64,000 bases of DNA from Prevotella melaninogenica ATCC 25845 (GCF_000144405.1 NC_014370.1:1-64000), one strand, 5' to 3'. Shown: positions 28,174 to 37,964, counted from the stretch's first letter. Program-made: numbers and translations. The notes: a model not told the origin generated them from the sequence alone.

Positions 28174-28767
28174 TTACTTAATCTTATCGACTGGTAGTAT
28201 TACTTCTCCCAATGAAATCATAGCATTGAAGAGGCTTATATACTGATAGTTAGGGATGTCAGAGACCATGATTTCACGCTCTTGAAGCAGTCCACAGTCG
28301 AGCAGTCGTTGGCGCATCGTACCGCAAAGGAGTGGCGTAGAGGGTGTAAACCATTGTTCTCCATCATAGAGTGCAATGTTGGTATAAGAAGTATCTGTAA
28401 GGTGATTGTCACGAACAATAAGTATTTCGTCGCAGTCACCTTGCTGTTTTTTTAGTTCGTTAAGTGCCGAGCGGTCAGTACTCTTAAAGGGATAGCTGAT
28501 ATTGTTGTCGTAGACAAGGTGTAAAGAGTTGATTTCCTTACATATATAAGGAGTACAGGTTATGTCGTGGATGCCCTCTTTATCATAGACAAAGCGTAGC
28601 TTTGAGCATTCCATCGGTAAGCTAACAGCCTTTAGAAGGTCAGCTATATGCAGCGGTTCTGTCAGTCCTAACATCTCTTTGCGAGTGCGGTTCAATCGCT
28701 CTTCGTGGTAGGCAAGATTGCAGACACAGCCGTCTATTACCCTTATTGTCTCAATATATTGGCACAT
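28174..28767 (-). CDS. pabC: aminotransferase class IV, aminodeoxychorismate lyase-like
   Basis: Likely converts 4-amino-4-deoxychorismate to p-aminobenzoate and pyruvate for folate. The PLP lysine is expected in SYPFKSTDRSAL, and later conserved blocks are DEILIVRDNHLTDTSYTNIA and TPLLCGTMRQRLL. At 197 aa it is shorter than typical PabC (~270 aa), because the N-terminal domain is reduced. Its start overlaps the end of pabB by 17 bases, supporting the pathway assignment. Confidence 0.8.
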   Translation of the reverse strand: MCQYIETIRVIDGCVCNLAYHEERLNRTRKEMLGLTEPLHIADLLKAVSLPMECSKLRFVYDKEGIHDITCTPYICKEINSLHLVYDNNISYPFKSTDRSALNELKKQQGDCDEILIVRDNHLTDTSYTNIALYDGEQWFTPSTPLLCGTMRQRLLDCGLLQEREIMVSDIPNYQYISLFNAMISLGEVILPVDKIK

Positions 28768-29740
28768 AAACCTTTTCTATCACCTCTTTATATTCGTCAT
28801 CGTTATTACTCTGAGCCGTAATACCGCCCCCAGCCTTGTAGTGAAGCTGTCCGTCTTTATCCTGATCAATAAAGCGAATCATCACCGCACTGTCTAATTG
28901 TCCTTTACTATAACAGCCCATCACACCCGTATAAAAGTCTCTTTCGTAGCCCTCAGCCTCATCAATTATCTCCATGGTACGTGGCTTAGGGGCACCTGTA
29001 ATGGAGCCAGCAGGGAGCAAATGGAAGAGAAGTGTACCGATATTCTCACGATAGTCTGTAGGGAGTTGTCCTGTAATCTCTGAACTTGTCTGTAGGATTT
29101 CACCCTTGTTTGTTGTCAGATGGTCGATATAACGATAGCGTTTCACTTGCACTTGCTCTGCTATGATACTCAAGTCGTTGCGGATAAGGTCGACGATGGT
29201 AGCGTGTTCGGCTGCTTCTTTCTTATTTTCCATCAGTTCCTTCTCGGCTTCAGGACGTGTTGCATCAATCGTTCCCTTCATTGGGAAGGAACTGATAAGT
29301 CCTTCTTTATTGATACGAACGAATATTTCTGGAGAGAAACAAACGAACTTCTCTTTCATCCAACAGCGATATAACGCCTTTGAACGCATGAAGATATCGT
29401 GCAAGGAAAGATTTGTACGGACAGGAATTTTGCATGTCAAGTTGGCTAAATAGCTGTCGCCTTCACGCTCTCTTTGCTTGACAAGGTTGATACGCTGTTC
29501 ATAGTCATCTCTTGTGAGTGGTTCTGTATGCCATTCTACAGCCTCATTGCTGTAGCTTTCGCCCTCAGGGATATTAGAAAGGCTTGGGAAAGCAAAAAGC
29601 AATTCATGTGGATTGATGTCCGCAACTTCCTCTATATAGGCACCATCGGCTTTATAATTGATGATAAAGATAAAGTCTTTACCTTCCTTAGCCAGCGTGT
29701 TCATCCGCTGAATGGCATGTTCACGGTCGTATAGTATCAT
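28751..29740 (-). CDS. pabB: aminodeoxychorismate synthase component I
   Basis: A chorismate-utilising enzyme. Conserved blocks are DLIRNDLSIIAEQVQVKRYR, PAGSITGAPKPRTMEIID, and the C-terminal YKAGGGITAQSNNDDEYKEV. It aminates chorismate with ammonia from a glutamine amidotransferase subunit (PabA), which is not in this window. Length 329 aa is the short form without the N-terminal domain. It forms an overlapping operon with the class IV aminotransferase. Confidence 0.9.
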   Translation of the reverse strand: MILYDREHAIQRMNTLAKEGKDFIFIINYKADGAYIEEVADINPHELLFAFPSLSNIPEGESYSNEAVEWHTEPLTRDDYEQRINLVKQREREGDSYLANLTCKIPVRTNLSLHDIFMRSKALYRCWMKEKFVCFSPEIFVRINKEGLISSFPMKGTIDATRPEAEKELMENKKEAAEHATIVDLIRNDLSIIAEQVQVKRYRYIDHLTTNKGEILQTSSEITGQLPTDYRENIGTLLFHLLPAGSITGAPKPRTMEIIDEAEGYERDFYTGVMGCYSKGQLDSAVMIRFIDQDKDGQLHYKAGGGITAQSNNDDEYKEVIEKVYVPIY

Positions 29741-29781
29741 ATTCTTTTATCGCAAGCAGATGGGATAATCTATCCCTTTGT

Positions 29782-30423
29782 TTATCTTTCTCCAATCTTG
29801 AAAATATCCTTTGGCTCAAATACTCCTGACTTCTTTGTTTTCGCAAGTTCAACCATACAATGCGCAACGACTTCTGTTTTCATAGGTCGTTGGCTCTGTA
29901 AGAGTCCTATTTTATTGAAGAAGTGCAGTATAGAAACAGACAGTTTCTCAGAGCTTCTTGTAGTATTCTTACGAATTAAAGCAGGTGGACGAAGGATGGA
30001 GATATGTTGGAAAGGAAGCTGTTTGATAGCTTCTTCTAATTCACCTTTCATCTTTGTATAGAAGAAATGTGAGTTAGCATTAGCCATAGCAGCCGACACC
30101 AAGATAAAAGAAGGTACTCCCTGCTCTGCTGCTATCTTAGCGAAATTGTATTGATAGGTATAGTCTATCTTGTATTGATTCTCCTTTGAGCCAGCCGCTT
30201 TGCGCGTTGTACCCATGCAAGAGAATACAACATCGCCCTGAACGGAGAGTCTCCACTCATCCGACTGGTCGAAGTCTACGATATGTGTTGTTACCTTTTC
30301 GTTATTTATGCCTGGGTCTCTTCTGACGAAGATAGCTATCTGTTCGATAGTATCATCATTGATAAGCTCTTGGACAAGGTCTTTACCTATTGCACCAGTA
30401 GCTCCTAATATTATTGCTCTCAT
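29782..30423 (-). CDS. NAD(P)-binding Rossmann protein (atypical SDR)
   Basis: A 213-aa atypical short-chain dehydrogenase/reductase-like protein. The dinucleotide-binding motif GATGAIGKDL lies at residues 8-17, and later blocks include VFSCMGTTRKAAGS, FILVSAAMAN…YTKMKGELE and ILRPPALI. It resembles the HTATIP2/TIP30-type oxidoreductase group. Substrate is unknown. It lies upstream of pabB on the same strand with a 41-base gap, so co-transcription is possible. Confidence 0.75.
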   Translation of the reverse strand: MRAIILGATGAIGKDLVQELINDDTIEQIAIFVRRDPGINNEKVTTHIVDFDQSDEWRLSVQGDVVFSCMGTTRKAAGSKENQYKIDYTYQYNFAKIAAEQGVPSFILVSAAMANANSHFFYTKMKGELEEAIKQLPFQHISILRPPALIRKNTTRSSEKLSVSILHFFNKIGLLQSQRPMKTEVVAHCMVELAKTKKSGVFEPKDIFKIGER

Positions 30424-30660
30424 TGAGGGGATTGGGTGTTGGGTGTTTAATGTTGGGTGATGGGTGGTGAATGTTGGGTGGTTATGATATGTGGGGATGG
30501 GATGATGGGTGTTGAATGTTGGGTGTTAATGATATGTGGGGATGGGGTGATGGGTGTTGAATGTTGGGTGTTAATGATATGTGGGGATGGGGTGATGGGT
30601 GTTGAATGTTGGGTGTTAATGATATGTGGGAATGGGGTGTTGGAGGTGAAACATACATTA
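30424..30660. repeat. G-rich 45-bp tandem repeat
   Basis: The unit begins GATATGTGGGGATGGGGTGA and recurs at 30486, 30531, 30576 and 30621. It is built from GTTGGGTGTT and GATGGGGTGATGGG words. The purine-rich strand could form G-quadruplexes. It lies between the histidine kinase and the Rossmann protein gene. Confidence 0.9.
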
Positions 30661-30663
30661 TTA

Positions 30664-31722
30664 TTATGGCTTAATAATAATCTTGAGGTGGTAAACCTCT
30701 GGTGTTATACGCTGTTCGATGTGATACCTATCAGGGTAAATCAGCTCTAAACGGCGGTACATATTCTCTAATCCTATACCCTTTCCACTCTTGTCGGTGT
30801 CGTTTTTTGGATAGTTACTGTTCTCACAGAGAAAGACAATCTTACCATTATCTTCTGTGATGGATATGTGGATAAACGATGGTTTATTGGCACTTATACC
30901 ATGCTTAAAGGCATTCTCAACAGGTGTTAGGAATACCAATGGCGCAATGAGTAGTTGTGTGTTATGGATGATGAATTGGCTCTTTATCTCTACATTACTA
31001 CCCGACCGTAGTGTCATCAGATTGATATAGTTCTTGATAAAGGCTATCTCACCATTCAGACTCACCTCCTTAGGCTGTGTCTCATAGAGTGCGTAGCGTA
31101 GGAGTTCAGACAGTTGACCGATTGCCTTTTGGGCATTATTCGGACTTGTCTGGGTGAGTGAGGCTATGTTATTGAGCGTATTGAAGAGGAAGTGTGGGTT
31201 TAGCTGGTTCTTAAGCCATGCCAATTCGGCTTCCGTCATCTTTTGTTTCTCCTCTCTTAGTTGCCTTCTGAGCGTACTATGGCGGATATAATAACGCACG
31301 AAGATTGCCGCAACGACCATTGCATAGTTGAGAATCATCCACATCACACCAAACTGATAGAACCCTATTCGTATAGGTGCGTTCGGTAAATCGGCATTAT
31401 AAATGCTGAAAATATGGTGATTCCAAAGGACGATAAACAGCAGATTGATTACCCAGAATGCCCAGTGCTTTATCTTATTCTTTGCTTCAAAGAGATAAGG
31501 AACCAGCACATAGAAGTTCGCCATGAAGACAATCAGTAACAAGAAAAGTACGAAGGCATTGACACACATGGACTCCTTGGCGGCATTGACATCGTGCTCA
31601 AGCAGCATAATGACCAATGACCAGATAGATACAAGGAGCGCATAAATGCCTACCTGTGCGCCAAGAACGGACAGGTTATAGCGACTCAGGCAATACTTCT
31701 TTATATCCTCCAATACCTTCAT
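30664..31722 (-). CDS. LytS/YehU-type sensor histidine kinase
   Basis: A 352-aa kinase with four membrane helices (~20-41, 54-76, 86-104, 122-145). A coiled linker and a His_kinase domain with phospho-acceptor His177 (LKNQLNPHFLFNTLNNIASL) follow. The ATP-binding region has PVENAFKHGIS and GKGIGLENMYRRLELIYP. Such kinases normally partner with a LytTR response regulator in the same operon, but none is present here. The promoter sits so close to the ATG that the message may be leaderless. Confidence 0.9.
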   Translation of the reverse strand: MKVLEDIKKYCLSRYNLSVLGAQVGIYALLVSIWSLVIMLLEHDVNAAKESMCVNAFVLFLLLIVFMANFYVLVPYLFEAKNKIKHWAFWVINLLFIVLWNHHIFSIYNADLPNAPIRIGFYQFGVMWMILNYAMVVAAIFVRYYIRHSTLRRQLREEKQKMTEAELAWLKNQLNPHFLFNTLNNIASLTQTSPNNAQKAIGQLSELLRYALYETQPKEVSLNGEIAFIKNYINLMTLRSGSNVEIKSQFIIHNTQLLIAPLVFLTPVENAFKHGISANKPSFIHISITEDNGKIVFLCENSNYPKNDTDKSGKGIGLENMYRRLELIYPDRYHIEQRITPEVYHLKIIIKP

Positions 31723-31726
31723 GCTG

Positions 31727-31758
31727 CAAAGATAGTCTTTTAAAAGGAAAGAAGCAAG
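31727..31758 (-). promoter_or_regulatory. promoter of the histidine kinase gene, leaderless
   Basis: On the minus strand CTTG (31758-31755), a 20-bp gap and TATCTTTG (31734-31727) fit the consensus. The -7 element ends only four bases before the ATG (31722-31720), so transcription should begin at or beside the start codon. Confidence 0.6.
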
Positions 31759-32183
31759 CAGAATCTATACTACATTTTTACTTTTTCTTGTTTTAACACA
31801 GAAATGTAATTATCGGTAAATCAGTGCTTTATAAGGGTAGATTGTCTCGCTTGTTAGGCAAATAAGTCTAATTGGTACATTCTTTCAAGGTGATTAATCG
31901 CCTTTTTATGCCTAATTACCCAAACTCTATTTGCTATTTACCCCTAATCATTAAGCCCCAAATCTATCCTCTCCTCTTATCAAAAGTATGATTTATTGTA
32001 GGGGAGTTAGCCCTCCGCACCATTGGTGCTCACGGTCCGCACGAATGGTGCTAAGCATGAACACCACGCGTGCGGAGTATTAAGAGCACAGTAGGAAACG
32101 ACAAAGAAGAGGCGTTCCTGCCGTTGAGATGATAACGAAAGACACCGATGTTGAATTACATCTATTGAGTCCTAATCGCCGAT
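31759..32183. other. intergenic region upstream of the histidine kinase
   Basis: The region holds palindrome array C (32017-32073). I see no gene or RNA in the rest. Confidence 0.5.
32017..32073. repeat. GCAC..GTGC palindrome array C (22-bp period)
   Basis: Units are GCACCATTGGTGC (32017), GCACGAATGGTGC (32039) and ACACCACGCGTGC (32061). Confidence 0.9.
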
Positions 32184-34112
32184 TTAAGCCTTATTCTGAT
32201 CTGCCTTGATTAAGGCAAGCAATCGCTCGACCGCTTCCTCCTCTGGGATATTGTGCTCAACGCATACCTGTTTGCGGTATAGGCTCACCTTCTTAGGACC
32301 TGCACCCACGTATCCATAGTCTGCATCAGCCATCTCACCGGGACCATTCACGATACAGCCCATGATACCTACCTTCAGTCCTTTCATTCCCTTGGTAGCT
32401 TCTTTGATGCGGGCAATCGTCGTACGAAGGTCGTAGAGCGTACGTCCACAGCCCGGGCAAGAGATGTATTCAGTCTTCACCATGCGCAATCTACCTGCTT
32501 GAAGAATACCGAAAGCCGTTTGCTCAACATCCTCTTGTGAGAGGTTGCCATTGTTCATCAGCCAAATACCATCGGTAAGTCCGTCCATCATGAGTGCACC
32601 CATATCTGCTGCAGCCTCCAATTGGAACTTCTCTTTAGCCGTAGTTGTCTCAGCCTGTTGGCTGTTACTGCTCTCTTCCTTCTCTTCGGTAGTTGAATGC
32701 TGATACATCTGGGCGAAGATGATAGGGTTCTTTACCCCTGCTATCATCAGTTGATGCGCCAATGCACGCTGGTCGCCAAGGCGGTTCTGATGGCTTGTCA
32801 TACATACCACAACCACCTCTGGATGTGCTTTCAGACAAGCAAGGAACTCCTCTGAAGGTGTACCGAACTTCAAGACGAGGAACTTAACATCACTGTTTAT
32901 CGCACTGATGAAAGGCATTCCCGTCACAGGGAAGATAGGATAGACGTTCTCTAAGGACTGCTTACCACTGTTGGCAAGATTCATATAGGCGTCATAATCA
33001 AGGATATACTTCTGTTTCTTTGCCCTTTTTTCAGGTAATTCACCCTGTACATAGATATAATCGGGCTTTGGTAGCTCTGGTGATGACACCTCGGCAGTTG
33101 CTTGATCAGCCTTTCGAGTGGCAATAACAACAGGAACATTCTCGCCACCGATATTGCCTGCAGCCACTGTCTCACGTCGGTTAGGATGGAGATAATCAAA
33201 GCCATCATACTGTTCAGCAGGGATGAGATGATGTTTCTCGTGTCGACGGATATACCATGTAAGGTGTTTAGCCACCGGAATCTCGCACTCTGGCTCTTCA
33301 CTCAGTGATACACGGATCGTGTCACCGATACCATCAGCGAGTAAGGCACCAATACCTACGGCACTCTTAATACGTCCGTCTTCACCTTCACCAGCCTCGG
33401 TAACACCAAGGTGGAGCGGATAGTGCATACCTTCCTTGTCCATCTCAGCCACAAGAAGGCGTACGGAACGAACCATAACAACCGTGTTTGAGGATTTGAT
33501 AGAGATGACAATGTCATGGAAGTCATACTTACGGAAGATGCGGAGGAACTCCATACAGCTCTCTACAATACCTTCTGGTGTATCGCCATAACGGTTACGA
33601 ATACGGTCAGAGAGGCTACCATGGTTGACACCAATACGTACAGCGGTATGGTTCTCCTTACATATATTGATGAAAGGAATCAGTCTGTCCTCAATCTTCT
33701 GTAGCTCTTGCGCATATTCCTCATCGGTATACTCCAGCTTTTTGAACGTACGAGCAGGGTCGACATAGTTACCCGGATTGATACGAACCTTCTCTGCATA
33801 GAGTGCAGCAACGTCTGCTACATTCGCATTAAAGTGAACATCCGCACAGAGCGGAGCCATATAATTGTCTGCACGTAGTTGTGCATTGATATTCTTTAAG
33901 TTCTCTGCTTCGCGCTTTCCCTGCGTTGTGAGGCGTACAAGTTCTCCTCCTGCATCAATGATACGCTTAGCTTGTGCAACACTTCCTTCGGTATCATCCG
34001 TAGAAGTCGTTGTCATTGATTGTACGCGTACAGGGTTCTCTCCACCAATGTTGAGTGCACCAACATGCGTGACAGAGGTTTTCCTTCTTTCAAAGTTGAA
34101 TAAATCTATCAT
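32184..34112 (-). CDS. ispG: 4-hydroxy-3-methylbut-2-enyl diphosphate synthase, long form
   Basis: IspG (GcpE) makes HMBPP in the MEP isoprenoid pathway using a [4Fe-4S] cluster. Cluster ligands are Cys552 and Cys555 (SCPGCGRTL) and Cys586 (GCIVNGPGE), with Glu593 nearby. At 642 aa it is the long form with an extra central domain (~270-530) as in plants and Bacteroidota; most bacterial enzymes have ~370-400 aa. It feeds the polyprenyl synthase encoded at 57 kb. Confidence 0.95.
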   Translation of the reverse strand: MIDLFNFERRKTSVTHVGALNIGGENPVRVQSMTTTSTDDTEGSVAQAKRIIDAGGELVRLTTQGKREAENLKNINAQLRADNYMAPLCADVHFNANVADVAALYAEKVRINPGNYVDPARTFKKLEYTDEEYAQELQKIEDRLIPFINICKENHTAVRIGVNHGSLSDRIRNRYGDTPEGIVESCMEFLRIFRKYDFHDIVISIKSSNTVVMVRSVRLLVAEMDKEGMHYPLHLGVTEAGEGEDGRIKSAVGIGALLADGIGDTIRVSLSEEPECEIPVAKHLTWYIRRHEKHHLIPAEQYDGFDYLHPNRRETVAAGNIGGENVPVVIATRKADQATAEVSSPELPKPDYIYVQGELPEKRAKKQKYILDYDAYMNLANSGKQSLENVYPIFPVTGMPFISAINSDVKFLVLKFGTPSEEFLACLKAHPEVVVVCMTSHQNRLGDQRALAHQLMIAGVKNPIIFAQMYQHSTTEEKEESSNSQQAETTTAKEKFQLEAAADMGALMMDGLTDGIWLMNNGNLSQEDVEQTAFGILQAGRLRMVKTEYISCPGCGRTLYDLRTTIARIKEATKGMKGLKVGIMGCIVNGPGEMADADYGYVGAGPKKVSLYRKQVCVEHNIPEEEAVERLLALIKADQNKA

Positions 34113-34175
34113 GTTCTATTTGGATAATGGGGTACCTCCCCAAGCCCTTTTGGGATGATGAACAACCTCCCTACG

Positions 34176-34192
34176 CCCCTCTGAGAGAGGGG
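34176..34192. terminator. CCCCTCT hairpin upstream of ispG
   Basis: CCCCTCT (34176-34182) pairs with AGAGGGG (34186-34192) across a three-base turn. It lies between purE and ispG and resembles the ychF-lgt hairpin. Confidence 0.5.
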
Positions 34193-34279
34193 TTATAGTA
34201 AGAGGTAATAAGTGGTAACGACCTTTACCCTAATTGTTTCCCATTGTTACTCCACCTTTTTGAGGGGTTAGGGATGGTC

Positions 34280-34786
34280 TTAGCACTTAAACTTATAATC
34301 CTTTAGCTCAGCTAACTCCTTGTTAGCCTTCTCTATTTTCTGACCTAATGAAGCCTTCCAGTTGTCAATCTTCTTTGCAATAGCCTCATCACCGAGTGCT
34401 ATCATCTCAGCTGCAAGGATGGCAGCATTCTGTGCTCCATTAACGCCAACAGTAGCAACTGGAATGCCAGGAGGCATCTGAACGATAGAAAGTAAGGCAT
34501 CAAGACCATCGAGCATACCCTTAATTGGCACGCCAATGACTGGAAGTGGTGTTGAAGCAGCGATAACACCGGGTAGAGCAGCAGCCATACCAGCCGCAGC
34601 AATGATAACTTTTACTCCACGACCTTTTGCTTCTTTGGCAAAAGTCTCTACTGCGTCAGGTGTACGATGAGCTGAGAGTGCATTCACTTCAAAAGGAATC
34701 TCTTGCTCTTCCAACCACTTACAAGCTTTTTCCATTACGGGTAAATCGCTTGTTGAACCCATGATAATACTAACTAATGGCTTCAT
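34280..34786 (-). CDS. purE: N5-carboxyaminoimidazole ribonucleotide mutase
   Basis: PurE class I moves the carboxyl group of N5-CAIR to give CAIR in purine synthesis. The substrate-binding motif [14 protein letters not shown] is near the N-terminus and SAHRTPD lies at ~39-45. The glycine-rich [15 protein letters not shown] and [12 protein letters not shown] blocks follow. Length 168 aa is normal. purK is not adjacent. Confidence 0.95.
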   Translation of the reverse strand: MKPLVSIIMGSTSDLPVMEKACKWLEEQEIPFEVNALSAHRTPDAVETFAKEAKGRGVKVIIAAAGMAAALPGVIAASTPLPVIGVPIKGMLDGLDALLSIVQMPPGIPVATVGVNGAQNAAILAAEMIALGDEAIAKKIDNWKASLGQKIEKANKELAELKDYKFKC

Positions 34787-34914
34787 ATTCTTTATGTATT
34801 AAGTTTATTTTCTTTGTTTGTTTTATGTGTATTTATTCTTAAGACAGATGTAATTTCCTGTCAGTTTATTCTTTATTCTTTGGCAATCAGTGGACTTTTC
34901 TACTGCTATTGATT

Positions 34915-35532
34915 CTATACAACGATGATTGTAATGAATGAACAGATGATTCCTAAGAAGAAACCCGATGCCACTTGCTCCAATGAATGTTGCCTGAGAA
35001 TCATTCTACTGCTACCTACAAAGCCCGAAACGATGAGCGTAAGACAAAGCCACCACATCGGATTGAAGTTGAATAGCAGTGAAAAGGCTATCAAAGAGCC
35101 TGTCACACCACCTATAGCTGCCGTATGTGTTGATATCTTCCACCATACGTTGATGATAGCACATAGAATCTGAATGATCAATGCTACCATAAGTATAGAC
35201 GTCAGCATGTGAGGCAGGTGTAGGATGTTCATGATATAAAAGCACGTGAAGTAGCAAAGAATAGAAATCACGTAAGGAACCATTCTTCGCTCTCGTTGCC
35301 CTAACTGAATCAATGTCCAGCCGTGGTATTGGCGGTAAAGGTGGATGAGTAAGGTAGGGATAAGTACTGTAAAAGCGTAAACCAAAAAGACATACGACAG
35401 CTTTGCCTGCCATGGGAACATACTAAGATAGCTAAAAGTAAAGATAGCTAATATGCCCACAACGGGTAAATAGAATGGTGTGAGAACCATACTCACAACC
35501 CTTGCTGTTAATATAATGTTCTTTTCGTTCAT
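34915..35532 (-). CDS. PAP2-like phosphatase family membrane protein
   Basis: A 205-aa protein with about six membrane helices. Partial PAP2 motifs are visible as STHTAAIGG (motif 2, SxHxA) and SRMILRQHSLEQVASGF (motif 3, SRxxxxxHxxxQ). Motif 1 (KxxxxxxRP) is represented by QLGQRERRMVPY. The conserved histidines remain, so lipid phosphate phosphatase activity is possible. The motifs are weaker than in classical PAP2 enzymes. Together with the isoprenoid genes nearby, undecaprenyl phosphate recycling would be a guess only. Confidence 0.7.
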   Translation of the reverse strand: MNEKNIILTARVVSMVLTPFYLPVVGILAIFTFSYLSMFPWQAKLSYVFLVYAFTVLIPTLLIHLYRQYHGWTLIQLGQRERRMVPYVISILCYFTCFYIMNILHLPHMLTSILMVALIIQILCAIINVWWKISTHTAAIGGVTGSLIAFSLLFNFNPMWWLCLTLIVSGFVGSSRMILRQHSLEQVASGFFLGIICSFITIIVV

Positions 35533-35572
35533 ACTTTAACACCTAACACCTAACATCCAACACCTAATTACA

Positions 35573-37087
35573 TCACTCCTTCCTCAGTCTTGCCACAGGC
35601 AAACCGAGTTGTTCGCGGTACTTGGCAACAGTGCGACGGGCTATTGGGAAGCCCTTTTCTTTCATCACTTTAGCAAGCGCATCATCGCTGAGAGGCTTGC
35701 GTTTGTCCTCTTTGTCGATTACTTCTTTGAGTGCCAACTTGATTTTACGAGTAGACATTTCCTCGCCATCTTCCGTTGTATAGCTATCAGTGAAGAAGAA
35801 ACGCAGAGGGAAAGTACCCCAACGTGTCTGTGCATACTTGATGTTGCTCACACGTGATATGGTAGAGATGTCTAATCCTGTACGGTCGGCAATGTCTTTA
35901 AGAATCATTGGTTTGAGGTCAGCCTCATCTCCGTCTTGGAAGAATTTCCGCTGAATATCGATGATAGCCTTCATCGTCACCTGCAGCGTATGACGTCTTT
36001 GCTTTACCGCTTCGATAAATCCTTGTGCCTTTTCCACCTTCTCTTTGGCATAAAGCAACGCCTCCTTCTCCTGTCGATTCATATTAGCTTTGTTGTTTCG
36101 ATAGGTCTCCATCATATCGTTGAAGGTCTGCGAAACGTGCAACTCTGGTAGATTGCCGTGGTTTAAGCTGAAAGTAACCGTACCATCATCCTCTGTGTCA
36201 ATGATAAAGTCAGGTGTTATCTGTTGCAGGTTACGTCCTTGTGTCTCACCCATTGACGACCCCGGCTTCGGATTCAACTTACGAATCTCACGCTGAAGTG
36301 CCTCTACTTGAAGGTCAGACAGCGACAATGCGCTTTGAATCTTATCCCAATGCTTCTTTTTGAAAGCGTCGAAATGATGCGAAAGGATATTGTAGATGTA
36401 TTTATACAGATGACTATCTTTCTCCCACTCACCGTTCTCAACCTTACGATCTATCTGCAACAAGAGACATTCTTGCAAGTCTCTTGCACCGATACCAGCT
36501 GGGTCAAAGTCCTGCAGAATCTTCAGTACCTCCTCTAATTCCTTAGTTGACGCGTCAATCCCATAGTAGATAGCTAACTCATCGCTGATACTATCGAGGT
36601 CTTTTCGTAAGAGTCCGTCATCATCAAGACTACCGATAAGATACTCCAAGATACTCTTCTGCCTTTCAGTAAGCTCTCTTTCTCCCACCTGCTCATTGAG
36701 TTTATCAATGAAGGAAGTTGTGTCTCCATACACAATCTCCTCATATTCAGCATTATTTCGTTGCTGTCTTGAATCGTATGTAGGAAGATCATCATCCGAA
36801 CGCATACGCTCCAATGCCGAGTCGAGCGCATCTTGTCGTTCTTCTCGTTCCTGAAGTGTGTCGAAATCATCGTCTTCTGAATGCTCTACAGTATCGTTGT
36901 CGTCAATGCTATCAGTCTCCTCCCCTCCTGCTTCTAAGGCAGGATTATCATCGAGTTCAGCATTAACACTTTCCTCTAATTCTGTCAGTGGCATCTCCAA
37001 CAACTTTACTTGCAGCATCTGCTGTTGTGAGAGACGCTGCACTTGTTGCTGTTTCTGGGTCTGAATCTGTACTTGTTCCTGTGCCAT
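35573..37087 (-). CDS. rpoN: RNA polymerase sigma-54 factor
   Basis: Sigma-54 directs -24/-12 promoters and needs AAA+ activators. A Gln- and Leu-rich region I occupies residues ~1-50 and an acidic region II ~55-110. The core-binding and DNA-binding regions follow, and the RpoN box ARRTVAKYRE lies at ~483-492. Length is 504 aa. The downstream DUF gene order is typical of Bacteroidales. No activator is seen in this window. Confidence 0.96.
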   Translation of the reverse strand: MAQEQVQIQTQKQQQVQRLSQQQMLQVKLLEMPLTELEESVNAELDDNPALEAGGEETDSIDDNDTVEHSEDDDFDTLQEREERQDALDSALERMRSDDDLPTYDSRQQRNNAEYEEIVYGDTTSFIDKLNEQVGERELTERQKSILEYLIGSLDDDGLLRKDLDSISDELAIYYGIDASTKELEEVLKILQDFDPAGIGARDLQECLLLQIDRKVENGEWEKDSHLYKYIYNILSHHFDAFKKKHWDKIQSALSLSDLQVEALQREIRKLNPKPGSSMGETQGRNLQQITPDFIIDTEDDGTVTFSLNHGNLPELHVSQTFNDMMETYRNNKANMNRQEKEALLYAKEKVEKAQGFIEAVKQRRHTLQVTMKAIIDIQRKFFQDGDEADLKPMILKDIADRTGLDISTISRVSNIKYAQTRWGTFPLRFFFTDSYTTEDGEEMSTRKIKLALKEVIDKEDKRKPLSDDALAKVMKEKGFPIARRTVAKYREQLGLPVARLRKE

Positions 37088-37107
37088 TGTTTACCTGAAT
37101 TGTGCTA

Positions 37108-37138
37108 CAAAAGTACTAAAAAAACAAGTATAATCAAG
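37108..37138 (-). promoter_or_regulatory. probable promoter of rpoN
   Basis: On the minus strand CTTG (37138-37135), a 19-bp gap and TACTTTTG (37115-37108) resemble the consensus. The upstream element overlaps the last codons of the preceding gene. Confidence 0.5.
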
Positions 37139-37784
37139 TGAAATATTCCTTTAATTGTGCTGCTAAGGCAGAAAGTTTCTCTGGGTTATCATTTCCATAA
37201 CGGTTCCATACCTCCTGACAGGGCATTAATAAGGGCGATATCAGAAGGTCGTCACGGTTCAGATAGGGGTCGCAGAGTTGGAACACATCCATTACCTCTA
37301 CAATCATTTGTGGTTTTATCTTCATCAGTTTAGCAAGGTCTATCACCTCAGGTGTCTCCGCTGCCATTGTAATAGGAGTAAGACGGAAATAGAGATCGAG
37401 AATCATAATAAGCATAAAAGGCTTCAGCTCTGTAGCCCCCCCTTCCACTGGTAGGAAGTCATGTTCAAAGGTTTCGCGCACCTTCACACCATCATAGAAC
37501 TTCTTAGGTTGCCCAAACCCCTTCATCGAACGCAGTTTCTTTACGTCTTTGTTGAGCTTTCTTGTGTTCTCTCCATACGTCTCCCAAATCAGATTAATGA
37601 TGGGCATATCACGATGTCGCAACTTAAAAAGCTGTTCATAGAGGTTCTTTGGTGGTATGTGTAGTTCCAAACTGAGGTCTACCAACGCACGTGAATACAT
37701 CGGTTTCATTCCCTCTGGCTTTTTAAGATAAAGCTGTAGGAGTAGTAGCCAGTAGTCGTCAGACCATAAAGGATGTGTTGCCAT
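37134..37784 (-). CDS. conserved Bacteroidales protein upstream of rpoN
   Basis: A 216-aa soluble helical protein (…LWSDDYWLLLLQLYLKKPEG…, later ETFEHDFLPVEGGATELKPF). No known domain is recognised. It lies 46 bases upstream of rpoN on the same strand, and I believe similar proteins occur beside rpoN in related genomes. A link to sigma-54 is inferred from position only. Confidence 0.65.
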   Translation of the reverse strand: MATHPLWSDDYWLLLLQLYLKKPEGMKPMYSRALVDLSLELHIPPKNLYEQLFKLRHRDMPIINLIWETYGENTRKLNKDVKKLRSMKGFGQPKKFYDGVKVRETFEHDFLPVEGGATELKPFMLIMILDLYFRLTPITMAAETPEVIDLAKLMKIKPQMIVEVMDVFQLCDPYLNRDDLLISPLLMPCQEVWNRYGNDNPEKLSALAAQLKEYFT

Positions 37785-37964
37785 AAGCGTAAAATATCCA
37801 CTCTTGCTCCTCTCTTTCGAGTAGAGAAGGAGGAGAAATACTTGTCTAAAGGGTATCTATATTTGTCTTTCGCAAAGATACTCCTTTTTTATTATAATGG
37901 CAAAAGATAGTGGCAGAAAGTTAATGAGTTAACGGATTGACGAGTTGACAAGTGATGACTATCT

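Noticed and set aside
30457..30750. 97-aa plus-strand frame with a 15-residue repeat (MICGDGVMGVECWVL)
   Set aside because: The repeat is the 45-bp G-rich tandem read in frame; it has no promoter and runs antisense into the histidine kinase gene.
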